From Gammaproteobacteria bacterium (GTDB taxonomy: Bacteria > Pseudomonadota > Gammaproteobacteria > Xanthomonadales > Marinicellaceae), in the NCBI GenBank assembly GCA_030430025.1, contig JAUIGR010000005.1:40471-104470 (forward strand): a stretch of 64,000 bases of DNA, in the 5' to 3' direction. The notes below the pieces were generated by a model. That model was not told where the DNA came from and did not search any database. It worked only from the letters and a program-made list of their open reading frames with translations. The position numbers were made by a program, and so were the translations under genes. Below, in pieces: positions 1 to 8,946 of this stretch; within the stretch, counting starts at the first letter, position 1; every line of letters starts with the position of its first letter.

Positions 1-270
1 TGGACCTCAACAGGTGATTATTGTTTGGGTGGTATCACACGCAGCAAGGTGATCACTTTGTGTCAACGTGAGGGTATTCCTATAAAACAGAAGAATTTTT
101 CGTTGTTTGATGTTTATGGTGCCGATGAAGCATTTGTGACCGGTACTTTTGCTGGATTGACACCAGTGAATGAAGTCGATGGCAGAGTCATTGGGACGGG
201 TAGTCGTGAAATGATCATGCGTTTACAGGAGTTGTATCTTAGGTTGATTCATGCAGAGGTGCAGGTATGA
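1..270 (+). CDS. Class IV (branched-chain type) aminotransferase, C-terminal fragment
   Basis: The reading frame is open from base 1, so the start lies outside the window. About 89 residues are visible. The GGITRSK stretch, followed by DVYGADEAFVTGTFAGLTPV and a closing DGRVIG, is the C-terminal lobe of fold-type IV PLP aminotransferases, whose members transaminate branched-chain or D-amino acids. The stop overlaps the start of the next gene by 4 bp (ATGA), so the two are translationally coupled. The exact substrate cannot be told from the fragment. Recognition of the family is firm. Confidence 0.8.
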   Translation, partial: WTSTGDYCLGGITRSKVITLCQREGIPIKQKNFSLFDVYGADEAFVTGTFAGLTPVNEVDGRVIGTGSREMIMRLQELYLRLIHAEVQV

Positions 271-992
271 TTCGGATTGCTATGTGGTCGGGGCCACGTA
301 ACATTTCCACTGCGATGATGCGCGCTTGGGAAAACCGCAAGGATACAGAAGTTGTCGATGAGCCTTTGTATGGACCTTATTTGCATGCGACAGGCAAAAT
401 GCATCCAATGCGGCAGGAAGTCATCAATGCCCAAGGTGATTCATATGAAAGTGTCATCAAAGCATTATGTTATGACCAGTTGGCGACAGTGAAAATAAAT
501 TATCAGAAACATATGTGTCATCATTTGTTGCCGGATATGGACCTGTCTTTTATAGAGTGTTTTCGAAATGCGTTTTTGCTTAGGCATCCATATGAGGTGG
601 TAGCATCTTATGTAAGAAAGCATGTGGTGGTAACACCTGAAGATTTGGGCTTTCCTCAGCAAATGGAATTATTTCAATGGCTTCAAAAAGAAAAAGCCAT
701 TACTGCGCCAGTCATGGATGCTAAGGATATATTATTGAATCCAAAAGGGATGCTGATAAAGCTTTGTGAGTTATTGTCAGTTCCTTTTGATTCAGCCATG
801 TTGTCTTGGCCAAAAGGTTATCGGGAGAGTGATGGGGTTTGGGCTTCTCATTGGTATAACCGTGTTATTGAATCAACAGGCTTCGGTCAATATTTCCCTC
901 ACAAAAATCGTTTGGACAGTCAAAGTCAAGCGGTTGCTGATGCATGTATGCCATACTATGAAGCGTTAGTCGCATATAAAGTTGTTGTTTAA
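267..992 (+). CDS. Sulfotransferase-like protein coupled to the aminotransferase
   Basis: 241 residues. The N-terminus, WSGPRNISTAMMRAWENR at about residues 7-24, resembles the 5'-phosphosulfate-binding loop of P-loop sulfotransferases, and RHPYEVVASY near residue 105 resembles their 3'-phosphate-binding segment. No signal peptide or membrane helix is visible, so it is probably cytosolic. It starts inside the stop of the aminotransferase gene. Plants and animals encode proteins annotated as branched-chain-aminotransferase-like in which a similar domain is fused to a class IV aminotransferase, so the neighbours probably act together. The substrate is unknown and true sulfotransferase activity is not established. 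Confidence 0.7.
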   Translation: MIRIAMWSGPRNISTAMMRAWENRKDTEVVDEPLYGPYLHATGKMHPMRQEVINAQGDSYESVIKALCYDQLATVKINYQKHMCHHLLPDMDLSFIECFRNAFLLRHPYEVVASYVRKHVVVTPEDLGFPQQMELFQWLQKEKAITAPVMDAKDILLNPKGMLIKLCELLSVPFDSAMLSWPKGYRESDGVWASHWYNRVIESTGFGQYFPHKNRLDSQSQAVADACMPYYEALVAYKVVV

Positions 993-1237
993 GGTCTAAT
1001 AGGATTTAATAGAGGTGTCCTTAAGCTTATAGGTTTTGAACTGCATTGGACTTTTGACCCAATTTTGTGAGTTTGCTCTGCTCTGACAGCTCTTCATAAA
1101 GATTTAAAGTCATGTTCATTCAATGCTTTCTGTAACACTACAGGCAATCAACACAAATGTAATTTAATAGCGCATTTTCTTTTTCCGATGATTAAATTCT
1201 GTCACAATGTAATTTTCCTTGGATATTGTGAGCGGTC

Positions 1238-1660
1238 ATGACAATAGTTTCTGAAGCATTTGTTTATCCTGTGTTAGCCCTGGTTTTATTAACTTTTACC
1301 GTTTTATTCACCATGGGGTTAGGGCGAGTTAAAAATATCGGTAAAAATGGAGTTCATATCAAAAAATTCAGGTTGATGGAGGGCAAGCATGAGTTGCCAA
1401 TTCATTTACAACAGATGGATCGAAATTTTTCTAATTTGTTGGAAGTGCCGATTTTATTTTACGTTTGGTCTGTGATGGTAATGGTGATGCAATTATCTGC
1501 GGCCGATTTAATTTATTTGGCATGGGGGTATGTGGTACTGCGATTCATTCATACATTTATTCATATTTCGTATAACAATGTAACTCATAGGTTTTGCATT
1601 TATGTTTTATCTTGCTTATTGTTGCTTTGGATGTGGGTTCGGTTGTTATTTGCTTTGTAG
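1238..1660 (+). CDS. MAPEG family membrane protein
   Basis: 140 residues with four hydrophobic segments, at about residues 8-27, 69-88, 91-111 and 120-138. Between the first two lies the polar loop IHLQQMDRNFSNLLEVP, whose R-N-x-x-E-x-P pattern is typical of MAPEG proteins (membrane-associated eicosanoid and glutathione metabolism). Bacterial members are small inner-membrane proteins mostly of unknown substrate. Its 3' end overlaps pyrB tail-to-tail by 15 bp. Family assignment is likely; function is not known. Confidence 0.72.
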   Translation: MTIVSEAFVYPVLALVLLTFTVLFTMGLGRVKNIGKNGVHIKKFRLMEGKHELPIHLQQMDRNFSNLLEVPILFYVWSVMVMVMQLSAADLIYLAWGYVVLRFIHTFIHISYNNVTHRFCIYVLSCLLLLWMWVRLLFAL

Positions 1661-2548
1661 TAAATAGTGCAGTAAGGCTTGGCGTAGTAGTACACCATTA
1701 TTGACTTGTTCTAGAATCACTGATTGGTTGCCATCTGCGATAACAGAATCGATTTCTATACCTCGATTGATAGGGCCAGGATGCATCACAATGGCATCTT
1801 TTTTGGCTCTTTTTAGTAAATCGCGATTTAAACCGTATTGTTGGTGCCAATTGTTCAGAGTGACGGCAGGTAATTGGTTCATACGTTCTTTTTGAATACG
1901 TAACATGACCACCACATCAGCATTACATAACACATCGTCCATTGACGTTGCAATATGAGCAGTTGTGGATTTTGGTAGTAAGTTATTCGGTGCATAAATC
2001 CAAGTGTCTCTATTACCCAAAATATATAGCCCATCTATTAGAGATGCTGCCACTCGTGAGTGTTTGATGTCACCAATGATGCTGACTTTGATGTTTGTGA
2101 AATTTTCTTTATGACAGCGGATGGTGTATAGGTCAAGTAAACCCTGAGTGGGATGTTGATTGGTTCCATCACCTGCGTTGATAATGCAACTGTCATTGGT
2201 TAGCCACTGTGTGATTTTTTTAGCGATGTTGTTTTCATGGTGCCTGATAATGAATGCATCAACATCCATGGCATCAAGGGTTAATAGTGTGTCTTTTAAA
2301 GTTTCTCCTTTGTTTGTTGATGAATGGGTGATGTTCAAAGCATTGAAATCTAACCCTAACCTTTGTGCTGCCAGTTGGAATGACATCAGTGTTCGAGTGG
2401 AGTTTTCAAAAAATAATGCCATGGCTGTTTTGCCGTGGTGCCAGGTTTTTGTTTCAGCCACAGTGAGTTCATCGATCTGGTCAGCTAGAACAAAGAGGTC
2501 ATTCAGTTGCTGCTGTTCAAACTGTTTGATGTCATAAAGGTGTTTCAT
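1646..2548 (-). CDS. pyrB: Aspartate carbamoyltransferase catalytic subunit
   Basis: 300 residues, close to the 311 of the E. coli catalytic chain. It condenses carbamoyl phosphate and aspartate in the first committed step of pyrimidine synthesis. The carbamoyl-phosphate loop FFENSTRTLMSFQ (about residues 47-59), HPTQGLLDL (about 131-139) and MHPGPINRG near residue 255 are all present. The start overlaps the ruvX stop by 4 bp (ATGA), giving a yqgE-ruvX-pyrB operon as in Pseudomonas, but without pyrR, and no pyrC follows. pyrE lies about 20 kb away in the same window. Confidence 0.95.
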   Translation of the reverse strand: MKHLYDIKQFEQQQLNDLFVLADQIDELTVAETKTWHHGKTAMALFFENSTRTLMSFQLAAQRLGLDFNALNITHSSTNKGETLKDTLLTLDAMDVDAFIIRHHENNIAKKITQWLTNDSCIINAGDGTNQHPTQGLLDLYTIRCHKENFTNIKVSIIGDIKHSRVAASLIDGLYILGNRDTWIYAPNNLLPKSTTAHIATSMDDVLCNADVVVMLRIQKERMNQLPAVTLNNWHQQYGLNRDLLKRAKKDAIVMHPGPINRGIEIDSVIADGNQSVILEQVNNGVLLRQALLHYLLQSK

Positions 2549-2967
2549 AATTGATCAAACCACGATTGTAGGATGATTTGAGCTGCTAAAGCATCTATCA
2601 TTTTTTTGTCTTTTGCTTTGGCTTGTTGCTGGTTTCTTTTTTGTTGGAAGAAACGTTCTGCTTCATATGAAGTGAGGCGTTCATCGACTAGATGAATCGG
2701 TCTTTGACAGTAGTGGCGAACTTTCTTTTCAAAGTTTTTAACTTGTCTGGTGATTTCTTGTTGTTGACCATCCATATCAAGCGGCAGCCCTAAGATAATT
2801 GTACTTATTTGCCATTCTGAAATAATATGATTCAAGGTGTCAAAAGTGGTTTTGTTATTGAGTATGGTTCTATAGGGTTGTGCGGTTCTGGTCAATGTTT
2901 GACCAATGGCCAGTCCGATGTGTTTGGTGCCATAATCAATGCCTAGCACGACTTCAGGCATGGCCAA
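2545..2967 (-). CDS. ruvX: Putative pre-16S rRNA nuclease / Holliday junction resolvase-like RuvX (YqgF)
   Basis: 140 residues, the usual size for YqgF/RuvX proteins of the RNase H fold. The first acidic motif GIDYGTKHIGLAIG (residues 10-23), ILGLPLDMDG (about 58-67) and VDERLTSYEAE (about 94-104) carry the expected catalytic acidic residues. The family processes the 5' end of 16S rRNA in E. coli. The ATG at 2967 overlaps the yqgE stop by 14 bp; a second in-frame ATG at 2961 is also possible. It is followed by pyrB with a 4-bp overlap. Confidence 0.93.
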   Translation of the reverse strand: MAMPEVVLGIDYGTKHIGLAIGQTLTRTAQPYRTILNNKTTFDTLNHIISEWQISTIILGLPLDMDGQQQEITRQVKNFEKKVRHYCQRPIHLVDERLTSYEAERFFQQKRNQQQAKAKDKKMIDALAAQIILQSWFDQL

Positions 2968-3499
2968 TATGACTCGATAATTGGTGTGCTTCGATTCCTA
3001 GTATATTAAGAGCTGCTGACCATTTGTCTTGTTTTTTGTCAAATAATATATGCTCGTTTGAAGGGCAGATCAACCATGCATTGTCAGCAATTTCTTGTTC
3101 AAGTTGGCCTCCCACCCAAGTGGCGCAGCCCAATACTAAGAACCAGTTGTCAGCCAGTTCTTTGTTAGCAATCGCTTGAATAATATCTTTTGATGTGGTC
3201 AAGCGTAATTTATTGTCTATTTTCAATGAACTGTCAAAAGCTAATCCAGTGTTGTGCAAAATAAATCCGCATTCTGTGTTTACCGGTCCGCCTTCATGAA
3301 CTGTAGGAAAATCGCTTGTATTGTTATTATTGATTTTCAAACTTTCTAACACTTCTTCAAATGTAATTTCACTTGGGTGATTGATGTTTATGCCCATGGC
3401 TCCGTGTTCACTGTGATCACAGATCAGTATCACAGCTTTTTGAAATCGTTCATCTGGCATGTCTGGTGTGGCTATTAATAATTGGTTGGTAAGATTCAT
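2954..3499 (-). CDS. yqgE: YqgE/AlgH family protein
   Basis: 181 residues, typical for the family. MNLTNQLLIATPDMPDERF at the start, then VILICDHSEHGAMGININ and HEGGPVNTECGFILH, are the family's conserved blocks. Its biochemical role is not established; AlgH was named in Pseudomonas for an effect on alginate regulation. It heads the minus-strand yqgE-ruvX-pyrB operon and faces the patatin gene across a 320-bp intergenic region. Confidence 0.93.
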   Translation of the reverse strand: MNLTNQLLIATPDMPDERFQKAVILICDHSEHGAMGININHPSEITFEEVLESLKINNNNTSDFPTVHEGGPVNTECGFILHNTGLAFDSSLKIDNKLRLTTSKDIIQAIANKELADNWFLVLGCATWVGGQLEQEIADNAWLICPSNEHILFDKKQDKWSAALNILGIEAHQLSSHIGHA

Positions 3500-3819
3500 G
3501 GTTCTATTTTACTCACATCGGTGGCCTTAATAGTATAGTGATCTGCTTTTTTCTCGATAGTTGCTTTATTTTATTATAGAGACCTTTGCTCGAATTATCT
3601 AAACATGAGTACAAATGATATAATGGCTTTACTGAACGAATTGCGAAAAAGTCATGTCTTGGAAATAACTTAATCAACAAAACTTATCAGATTCCCTAGC
3701 CTCCCACGATAAAGCTTTATGATGACATTATTTAAAAAACATTTTGCATCGACCAGCATGCTGACAAGCCTATCCAAATTTGTGTAGAATGAATTGTCTA
3801 CAAACGGGTACTGGCAGGT
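3500..3819. other. Divergent intergenic region between yqgE and the patatin gene
   Basis: 320 bases without a credible gene. On the plus strand an extended -10 element TGATATAAT occupies 3616-3624, with no good -35. An inverted repeat TGTAGA/TCTACA (3783-3788 and 3797-3802, 8-base spacer) lies about 20 bases before the patatin start. Both are readable motifs, but their use as promoter and operator is inferred. Confidence 0.5.
3616..3624 (+). promoter_or_regulatory. Possible extended -10 promoter for the patatin gene
   Basis: The sequence TGATATAAT matches the extended -10 pattern TGnTATAAT exactly; no recognisable -35 box stands upstream. It would start transcription near 3631 and leave a leader of about 190 bases before the ATG at 3820. 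Confidence 0.35.
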
Positions 3820-6039
3820 ATGCTAAAACACACTTCGCTTCAATGTTGGATTTTATTTCTGCTCTTAAGCGTTGGAACGCTTAAAGCCGCAGACCCCAAA
3901 ATCGGTCTGGTCCTGGGCGGTGGTGGTGCACGTGGTGCTGCTCATGTGGGTGTTCTGAAAGTGCTTGAAGAACAAGGGATAGCCATTGATTACATCGCCG
4001 GCACCAGCATGGGTGCCATTGTCGGCTCTTTATACGCTTATGGTTATAGTGCCGATGAAATCGAAGCCATCATTGCTGACATAGATTGGACAGACTCCTT
4101 AACTGATAACTCACCACGACCCAGTCAAAGCATTCAAAGAAAAATAGATGAACGCAGTTTACCCTCCAGCCTGGAAATCGGATTCAGTAATCAACAAGTA
4201 AAAACACCGCAGGGACTGATTCAGGGTCAACATTTGAATTTATTGCTCAGACGTTTGTTGGCTGGCCAGGAAGACCTCAAGCATTTTGATCAACTGCCCA
4301 TTCCTTTCAGGGCCATTGCTTGTGACATCAGCACTGGTGAGGCGGTGATTTTAGAATCCGGTGATTTGGTGGAAGCGGTGCGTGCCAGCATGTCCGTTCC
4401 CGGGGTTTTTCAGCCCGTTAAGATTGATGGCAGACTGTTGGTGGACGGTGGTGTGGTCGATAATGTACCGGTCAAAGTCGCTCAACAAATGGGTGCCGAC
4501 CACTTGATCGTGGTTGATGTCGGCTCTCCTTTGTTGAACGAAAATCAATTGAACTCCCCTTTTGCTGTAACCGAGCAGGTGTTTACCGTTTTGACCTTGG
4601 ATCAAACCAAACGCTCAATTGCCCGAATGCAAACCGGAGATGTGTTGATCAGGCCCGAATTAGGAGACATCAACTCAGCACAATTCAATCGCGCAATGGA
4701 AGCCATTCCCATGGGTCAATTGGCAGCCAGGCAACAACTGGAACCCTTAAAGGCCTTGACTTCAGAAACGAATCAATATGATAACTATCGGCAATCTTAT
4801 CAAGTGGCGATTGATGAGAAAAAAATACTGACGGACATAGAAGTTGACAACGAGAGCAGCAGAACTTCGCAAAGAGTTGCTGGGTTTTTCAATGATCTGC
4901 TAAATACTAAAGTCAGTCGTGATCTGATAGAGCAGAAAATCACTGAGCTTTATGGTGAAGGCCGTTATGAAAAACTCACTTACCGTCTTGAACGCATCAA
5001 TGAACAAGAAACGCGTCTGGTGTTGTTTCCTGTTGATAAACACTGGGGACCGAACTTCACCCGAATCGGTTTGAAATTAAGTGATAACTTTGATGGTGAA
5101 AGCACTTTTCAACTTGACCTGCTAACACGGGTACAAAGCCACAATAACCCAGCTGCAGAATGGCGTTTTAAACTCGGCATCGGTGACAAAAGCGAACTGG
5201 GTGCAGCCTGGTTGTCACCCGTGGGCGATTCAGAACAGCTGTACATAAAACCTTACGCTCATTGGCGGGCCTTCAATCAAAGCGGTTTTTTACTGAACCC
5301 AAATCAGGAATTAGCCAGGTTCCGATGGAATCGCGGCAGACTCGGTCTGGAATATGGATATGACTTCAATACAACCAATAGAGTGTATGTGAACCTGGAA
5401 GGCGGCAGAGATAAACTGGACCTGAAAGTCGGTCCACCTGAACTTAATGTGTTAGATGGACAACAATATGGTTTTGTGGGTCTTGGCTTTTACCATGACA
5501 GTTTGAATGCAGCCAGTTTTCCCACCGCAGGACAACAACTGAACGCTCAGTTGTTGTATTATTCGGAAACACTGGGCAATGATGTGACCGGCACAGCCTA
5601 TCATTTGGACTGGAAAAAAGCCTTTGCTTATCATGACTATTCTTTCTTGGCTGGTGTCAAAGCTGCTACCACCACCAATGATGCCCTTTCACTACAAGCT
5701 TTGAATTTCTTGGGTGGTCTGGGACATTTATCAGGCATGGCAGAAAGACAAATTGGCGGCACCGAAATGTTCTTTTCGCGTTTCATTACCCGCAAACAAA
5801 TTGCGCAAAGCGAAAGCCTGGTCAATTTTCCCATGCACCTGGGATTCAGTTTGGAAGCAGGCAATGTATGGGGACAAAGTGAGCAATATGATTTAAATGA
5901 TTTGATATACGCTGGCAGTATTTTTATGGGTCTGGACACCCCATTGGGACCATTTTATTTAGGCTACGGCCGCACCAATCAGGACAATAATGCCATATAT
6001 TTACAGTTTGGCAGTTTATTGAATCAAACAGAGCGATAA
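3820..6039 (+). CDS. Patatin-like phospholipase with C-terminal outer-membrane barrel (NTE/RssA family, PlpD-like)
   Basis: 739 residues. A signal peptide (residues 1-23) is followed by a patatin domain: oxyanion loop GGGGARGAAH (33-42), nucleophile elbow GTSMG with Ser63, and the DGG dyad with Asp209. About residues 340-420 look like a POTRA-type linker, and about 430-739 form a Bacterial Surface Antigen/Omp85-like barrel. Known relatives such as P. aeruginosa PlpD hydrolyse phospholipids at or beyond the outer membrane; whether this one releases its patatin domain is unknown. It is inserted between yqgE and tonB3 and uses more G/C-ending codons than its neighbours, which suggests separate acquisition. 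Confidence 0.9.
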   Translation: MLKHTSLQCWILFLLLSVGTLKAADPKIGLVLGGGGARGAAHVGVLKVLEEQGIAIDYIAGTSMGAIVGSLYAYGYSADEIEAIIADIDWTDSLTDNSPRPSQSIQRKIDERSLPSSLEIGFSNQQVKTPQGLIQGQHLNLLLRRLLAGQEDLKHFDQLPIPFRAIACDISTGEAVILESGDLVEAVRASMSVPGVFQPVKIDGRLLVDGGVVDNVPVKVAQQMGADHLIVVDVGSPLLNENQLNSPFAVTEQVFTVLTLDQTKRSIARMQTGDVLIRPELGDINSAQFNRAMEAIPMGQLAARQQLEPLKALTSETNQYDNYRQSYQVAIDEKKILTDIEVDNESSRTSQRVAGFFNDLLNTKVSRDLIEQKITELYGEGRYEKLTYRLERINEQETRLVLFPVDKHWGPNFTRIGLKLSDNFDGESTFQLDLLTRVQSHNNPAAEWRFKLGIGDKSELGAAWLSPVGDSEQLYIKPYAHWRAFNQSGFLLNPNQELARFRWNRGRLGLEYGYDFNTTNRVYVNLEGGRDKLDLKVGPPELNVLDGQQYGFVGLGFYHDSLNAASFPTAGQQLNAQLLYYSETLGNDVTGTAYHLDWKKAFAYHDYSFLAGVKAATTTNDALSLQALNFLGGLGHLSGMAERQIGGTEMFFSRFITRKQIAQSESLVNFPMHLGFSLEAGNVWGQSEQYDLNDLIYAGSIFMGLDTPLGPFYLGYGRTNQDNNAIYLQFGSLLNQTER

Positions 6040-6249
6040 ATATCATTCAAGTTTGATCTGATTATTTAGCAATCTGTTCAGTAAAGTCATTATGTCATTT
6101 GTACTCATGTTTTGATGGTTCGAGCAAAGATCTTGTATTTAAAGTTGCTAAAATGATAAGAAAATCAGTAATCAATAATCAAATGACTGATATGGGAGGT
6201 AAGCCTAGATTGTTTCAATTATTCTTATTAAAAATAACAAGAGAAAAGG

Positions 6250-7098
6250 TTATTTGTGTCGTAACAGATGTCCAGGTAAAAACTGCCAGGTTCGTGTTAT
6301 GTATAGGATATCAACACGTTCTTTGGTCTCTGGCAGTGGGTCAAATGGTTGTGCTAGTGTAACAATGTGTTTGGCCGCTTTGTTCAAGAATCCATGAGGA
6401 GAAGGTTTGATGATTTTTATTTCATGGATGGAGCCATCTTTTTTAATGCCAACTGAGAGTATGACACTGCCTTTGAAATTTTCCTTTTTAGCTTGCTCTG
6501 GATAGTTTAAATCTCCGGTTTGTTCGATTTTGGTGACCCAATTTTTAATATAGGGCGCGTATTCATAAGCTTTAGTGCTACTGGATATGTATTTACTCCG
6601 TGGTTTTTTGGCGTATTTTTCAATTTTTTTTGCTAGCTCATTTTCAATTCTAGCTAACTTCTGTGCAGGAGTTTCAACCGAGTCATTCTGATGTTGTTGA
6701 CCTTTTTCCGCTGTTTGATTCTGATTTACTTGGATGTCTGATTGTTTTTGTGTCAGTTGGTTGTTTAATCGTCGTTCACTGTGTTTTTTTCTTCTTTCAG
6801 GTGTTTCTTTTTTGAACATACCATTTTGGGTTGGTGAGGATGCGTTGGTAATGTTTTGAGGTCTGACTTTCTTGTCTTCTGTACCACCGCCAAGTTGATT
6901 GTTTTGAGCCAGGTAATCAGCTTCTTCGGGAGCTTGGACATTCATTTTCTTCGAAAGAATGACGTCCATGCTGTAGAGTACTTGTTCTTTGGCTGGTACA
7001 TGAGTGAAAGAAATACCTAATATAAGCAATGATAAGAACAAACAGGCTAATGTTAATGTCAGTACATTTCGATCTTTGCTTGAAATGTTAGCAGTCAT
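6250..7098 (-). CDS. tonB3: TonB-family energy transducer (TonB3-like)
   Basis: 282 residues. One N-terminal membrane anchor (about residues 10-30) is followed by a long polar, Gln/Lys-rich periplasmic linker and a C-terminal TonB domain (about 195-275), where YPEQAKKENFKGSVILSVGIKKDG is the conserved core. TonB proteins carry proton-motive-force energy across the periplasm to outer-membrane receptors. It lies next to gshB and the pil-chp operon, exactly where P. aeruginosa has tonB3 (PA0406), a gene needed for normal twitching and pilus assembly. No exbB/exbD is nearby. That it serves pili rather than iron uptake is inferred from position. Confidence 0.85.
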   Translation of the reverse strand: MTANISSKDRNVLTLTLACLFLSLLILGISFTHVPAKEQVLYSMDVILSKKMNVQAPEEADYLAQNNQLGGGTEDKKVRPQNITNASSPTQNGMFKKETPERRKKHSERRLNNQLTQKQSDIQVNQNQTAEKGQQHQNDSVETPAQKLARIENELAKKIEKYAKKPRSKYISSSTKAYEYAPYIKNWVTKIEQTGDLNYPEQAKKENFKGSVILSVGIKKDGSIHEIKIIKPSPHGFLNKAAKHIVTLAQPFDPLPETKERVDILYITRTWQFLPGHLLRHK

Positions 7099-7160
7099 TT
7101 ATTTTCCTAAGGAATATTACATCATGTCTATAGACAGAGAAAAAACAGTTAAGTCCATGA

Positions 7161-8105
7161 TCATATGTAAGCCTTTTCAAATGAGTCAAATATTTGTCCT
7201 GCTATGTTAAGCCCAAATTCAGTATCCAGCTCGCGGATACAGGTTGGACTGGTAACATTAACTTCTGTTAAGAAATTTCCTATGACATCAATGCCGGCGA
7301 AGTGTATGCCCATTTGCTTTAATTTAGGTCCTACTATAGCTGCGATTTCTATATCTCGGGCTGATAGCTTAACACCTTTGCCAGTGCCTCCTTTAGCCAA
7401 GTTACCACGAAAATCGCGAGCAGAGGGGATGCGGGCGAGTGCAAATGGTACGGGATTTCCATCAATGATAAGGATTCTTTTGTCTCCATTTGTTATTTCT
7501 GGAATATAGCGTTGAACCATGGTCATTTTGGTGTTGTTTTGAGTGACTGTTTCTAGAATTACATTGAGGTTCTTATCTTGTGAAGATGTTTTAAAAATGG
7601 AATGGCCACCCATACCATCCATTGGCTTAACTATAACTTCTCCGAGTTCCTCAATGGTGTTTCTTAAATGTTCGGAGTTTCTCGAGATGATATTATCAGG
7701 GGTAACCTGGGGAAACATTTCAGTGAAGAATTTTTCGTTGGCATCTCTCAGTGCTTGTGGTTTGTTAATGACATATGCACCTTGTTTTTGTGCTAAATCC
7801 AGTACATAAGTGTCCATTATATACTCCATATCAAATGGAGGGTCTTTTCTCATAAAAATATAGTTAACTTTTCCCAGATTGATGAGCTCCTTGGGTGCAA
7901 GTTGAAAGAAATTTTCAGTTTGGTCAATGAGTTGCACTGTTTGTCCATAAGCAAAAGCTTCGCCTTGTTGACAAAAAAGGTCATGTTCAGTGATATGGAA
8001 AATTTTGTACTTGCGCTTCTGTGCTTCTAGCATCATGGCAAAAGTAGAATCTTTTTTAGGATTAATAGACCGAATGTGATCCATCACGAAAGCACATGTT
8101 TTCAT
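7161..8105 (-). CDS. gshB: Glutathione synthetase
   Basis: 314 residues from the chosen ATG at 8105 (MKTCAFVMDHI), matching the 316 of E. coli GshB. The frame extends 30 codons upstream, but that stretch is hydrophobic and unlike the family. It ligates gamma-glutamylcysteine and glycine with ATP. ATP-grasp features include FMRKDPPFDMEYI (about residues 84-96), VKPMDGMGGHSIF and the C-terminal GIDVIGNFLTEVNVTSPT. It is divergent from the pil-chp operon, as in Pseudomonas. Confidence 0.94.
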   Translation of the reverse strand: MKTCAFVMDHIRSINPKKDSTFAMMLEAQKRKYKIFHITEHDLFCQQGEAFAYGQTVQLIDQTENFFQLAPKELINLGKVNYIFMRKDPPFDMEYIMDTYVLDLAQKQGAYVINKPQALRDANEKFFTEMFPQVTPDNIISRNSEHLRNTIEELGEVIVKPMDGMGGHSIFKTSSQDKNLNVILETVTQNNTKMTMVQRYIPEITNGDKRILIIDGNPVPFALARIPSARDFRGNLAKGGTGKGVKLSARDIEIAAIVGPKLKQMGIHFAGIDVIGNFLTEVNVTSPTCIRELDTEFGLNIAGQIFDSFEKAYI

Positions 8106-8565
8106 GACAATTGTAAAATTAAATAACAAGGTATTATAAGCAGTGATGAACTGAATTCCTAGGCTGATTAATTCAATCAGTAAGACTAAGATCATAATGT
8201 GATTTTAGTTTGAATGATATCAATTGGTAGTAGGTTTGTTTCTGATTACTGTTTTGTTTTCATTTGACAAATGTTAAATAAAAGCCTAACTTAATAATTC
8301 GGGGAGATGCTCTGTAGTGGATTTTTAAGGTACGGTGTGTTGTTTTTTTGAGTTGCAGTTCAGTGAAACGTGATCAAATTAGCATGCCAGTAAGTAAAAA
8401 ACTGATGGCGCACAACAGTTGTTTTTTTATTTAAATGCAAATTAGATTTGTATTCACATTAAAAATAGGGTATTTTCTTGATTAATGACGTACTTAGAAG
8501 TGTATTTTAATCGATGTTATGAAAAATAGAGGAACGCTTAAATTTCGAATTCACTTGGAGAAGCT
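8106..8565. other. Divergent intergenic region between gshB and pilG
   Basis: 460 bases without a gene. A perfect -35 hexamer TTGACA at 8264-8269 is followed after 17 bases by TAACTT (8287-8292), a plausible though weak -10 for the chemosensory operon. The stretch closer to pilG is AT-rich and ends in a GGAG ribosome binding site at about 8555-8558. Confidence 0.5.
8264..8292 (+). promoter_or_regulatory. Candidate sigma-70 promoter for the pil-chp operon
   Basis: TTGACA, a 17-base spacer and TAACTT. The -35 is perfect and the -10 matches at three of six positions. The start site would lie about 265 bases before pilG. Candidate by motif only. Confidence 0.4.
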
Positions 8566-8946
8566 ATGAATTTAGAGGGTTTAAAAGTGATGGTCATTGA
8601 TGACAGTAAAACCATCCGTCGGACTGCTGAGACATTACTGAAAAAGGAAGGGTGTGAAGTAATCACTGTTGATAATGGCTATGAAGCTTTATCCCAAATT
8701 TCTGATCTGGAACCTAATATTATATTTGTAGACATCATGATGCCAAGGCTGGATGGGTATAAGACCTGTGCGTTAATAAAGATGAACAGTGAACATAAAA
8801 ACACACCTGTTATCATGTTGTCGAGTAAGGATGGTTTATTTGATAAAGCAAAAGGGCGTGTGGTTGGTGCTGAAGAATATTTGACGAAGCCTTTCACGAA
8901 AGAAGAGTTGATTGAGGCGATTGAGGCTTATGTCAAGAGGGATTGA
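8566..8946 (+). CDS. pilG: Single-domain response regulator PilG
   Basis: 126 residues, one receiver domain. Asp12/Asp13, the phospho-acceptor Asp56 in FVDIMMPRLDG, Ser86 in MLSSKDG and Lys108 in TKPF are all present. The run VMVIDDSKTIRRTAETLLKK and KDGLFDKAKGR follow Pseudomonas PilG closely and are unlike PilH. PilG is the output of the Pil-Chp pathway that promotes pilus extension and cAMP signalling. It is the first gene of the operon; its stop shares one base with the pilI start. No pilH follows, so this is the only stand-alone receiver here. Confidence 0.93.
   Translation: MNLEGLKVMVIDDSKTIRRTAETLLKKEGCEVITVDNGYEALSQISDLEPNIIFVDIMMPRLDGYKTCALIKMNSEHKNTPVIMLSSKDGLFDKAKGRVVGAEEYLTKPFTKEELIEAIEAYVKRD

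Noticed and set aside
6099..6362. Plus-strand 87-residue frame after the patatin gene
   Set aside because: It overlaps the conserved C-terminal TonB domain on the other strand and resembles no protein.
8106..8195. N-terminal extension of gshB
   Set aside because: The 30 extra codons are hydrophobic and outside the family's length; the ATG at 8105 fits E. coli GshB.
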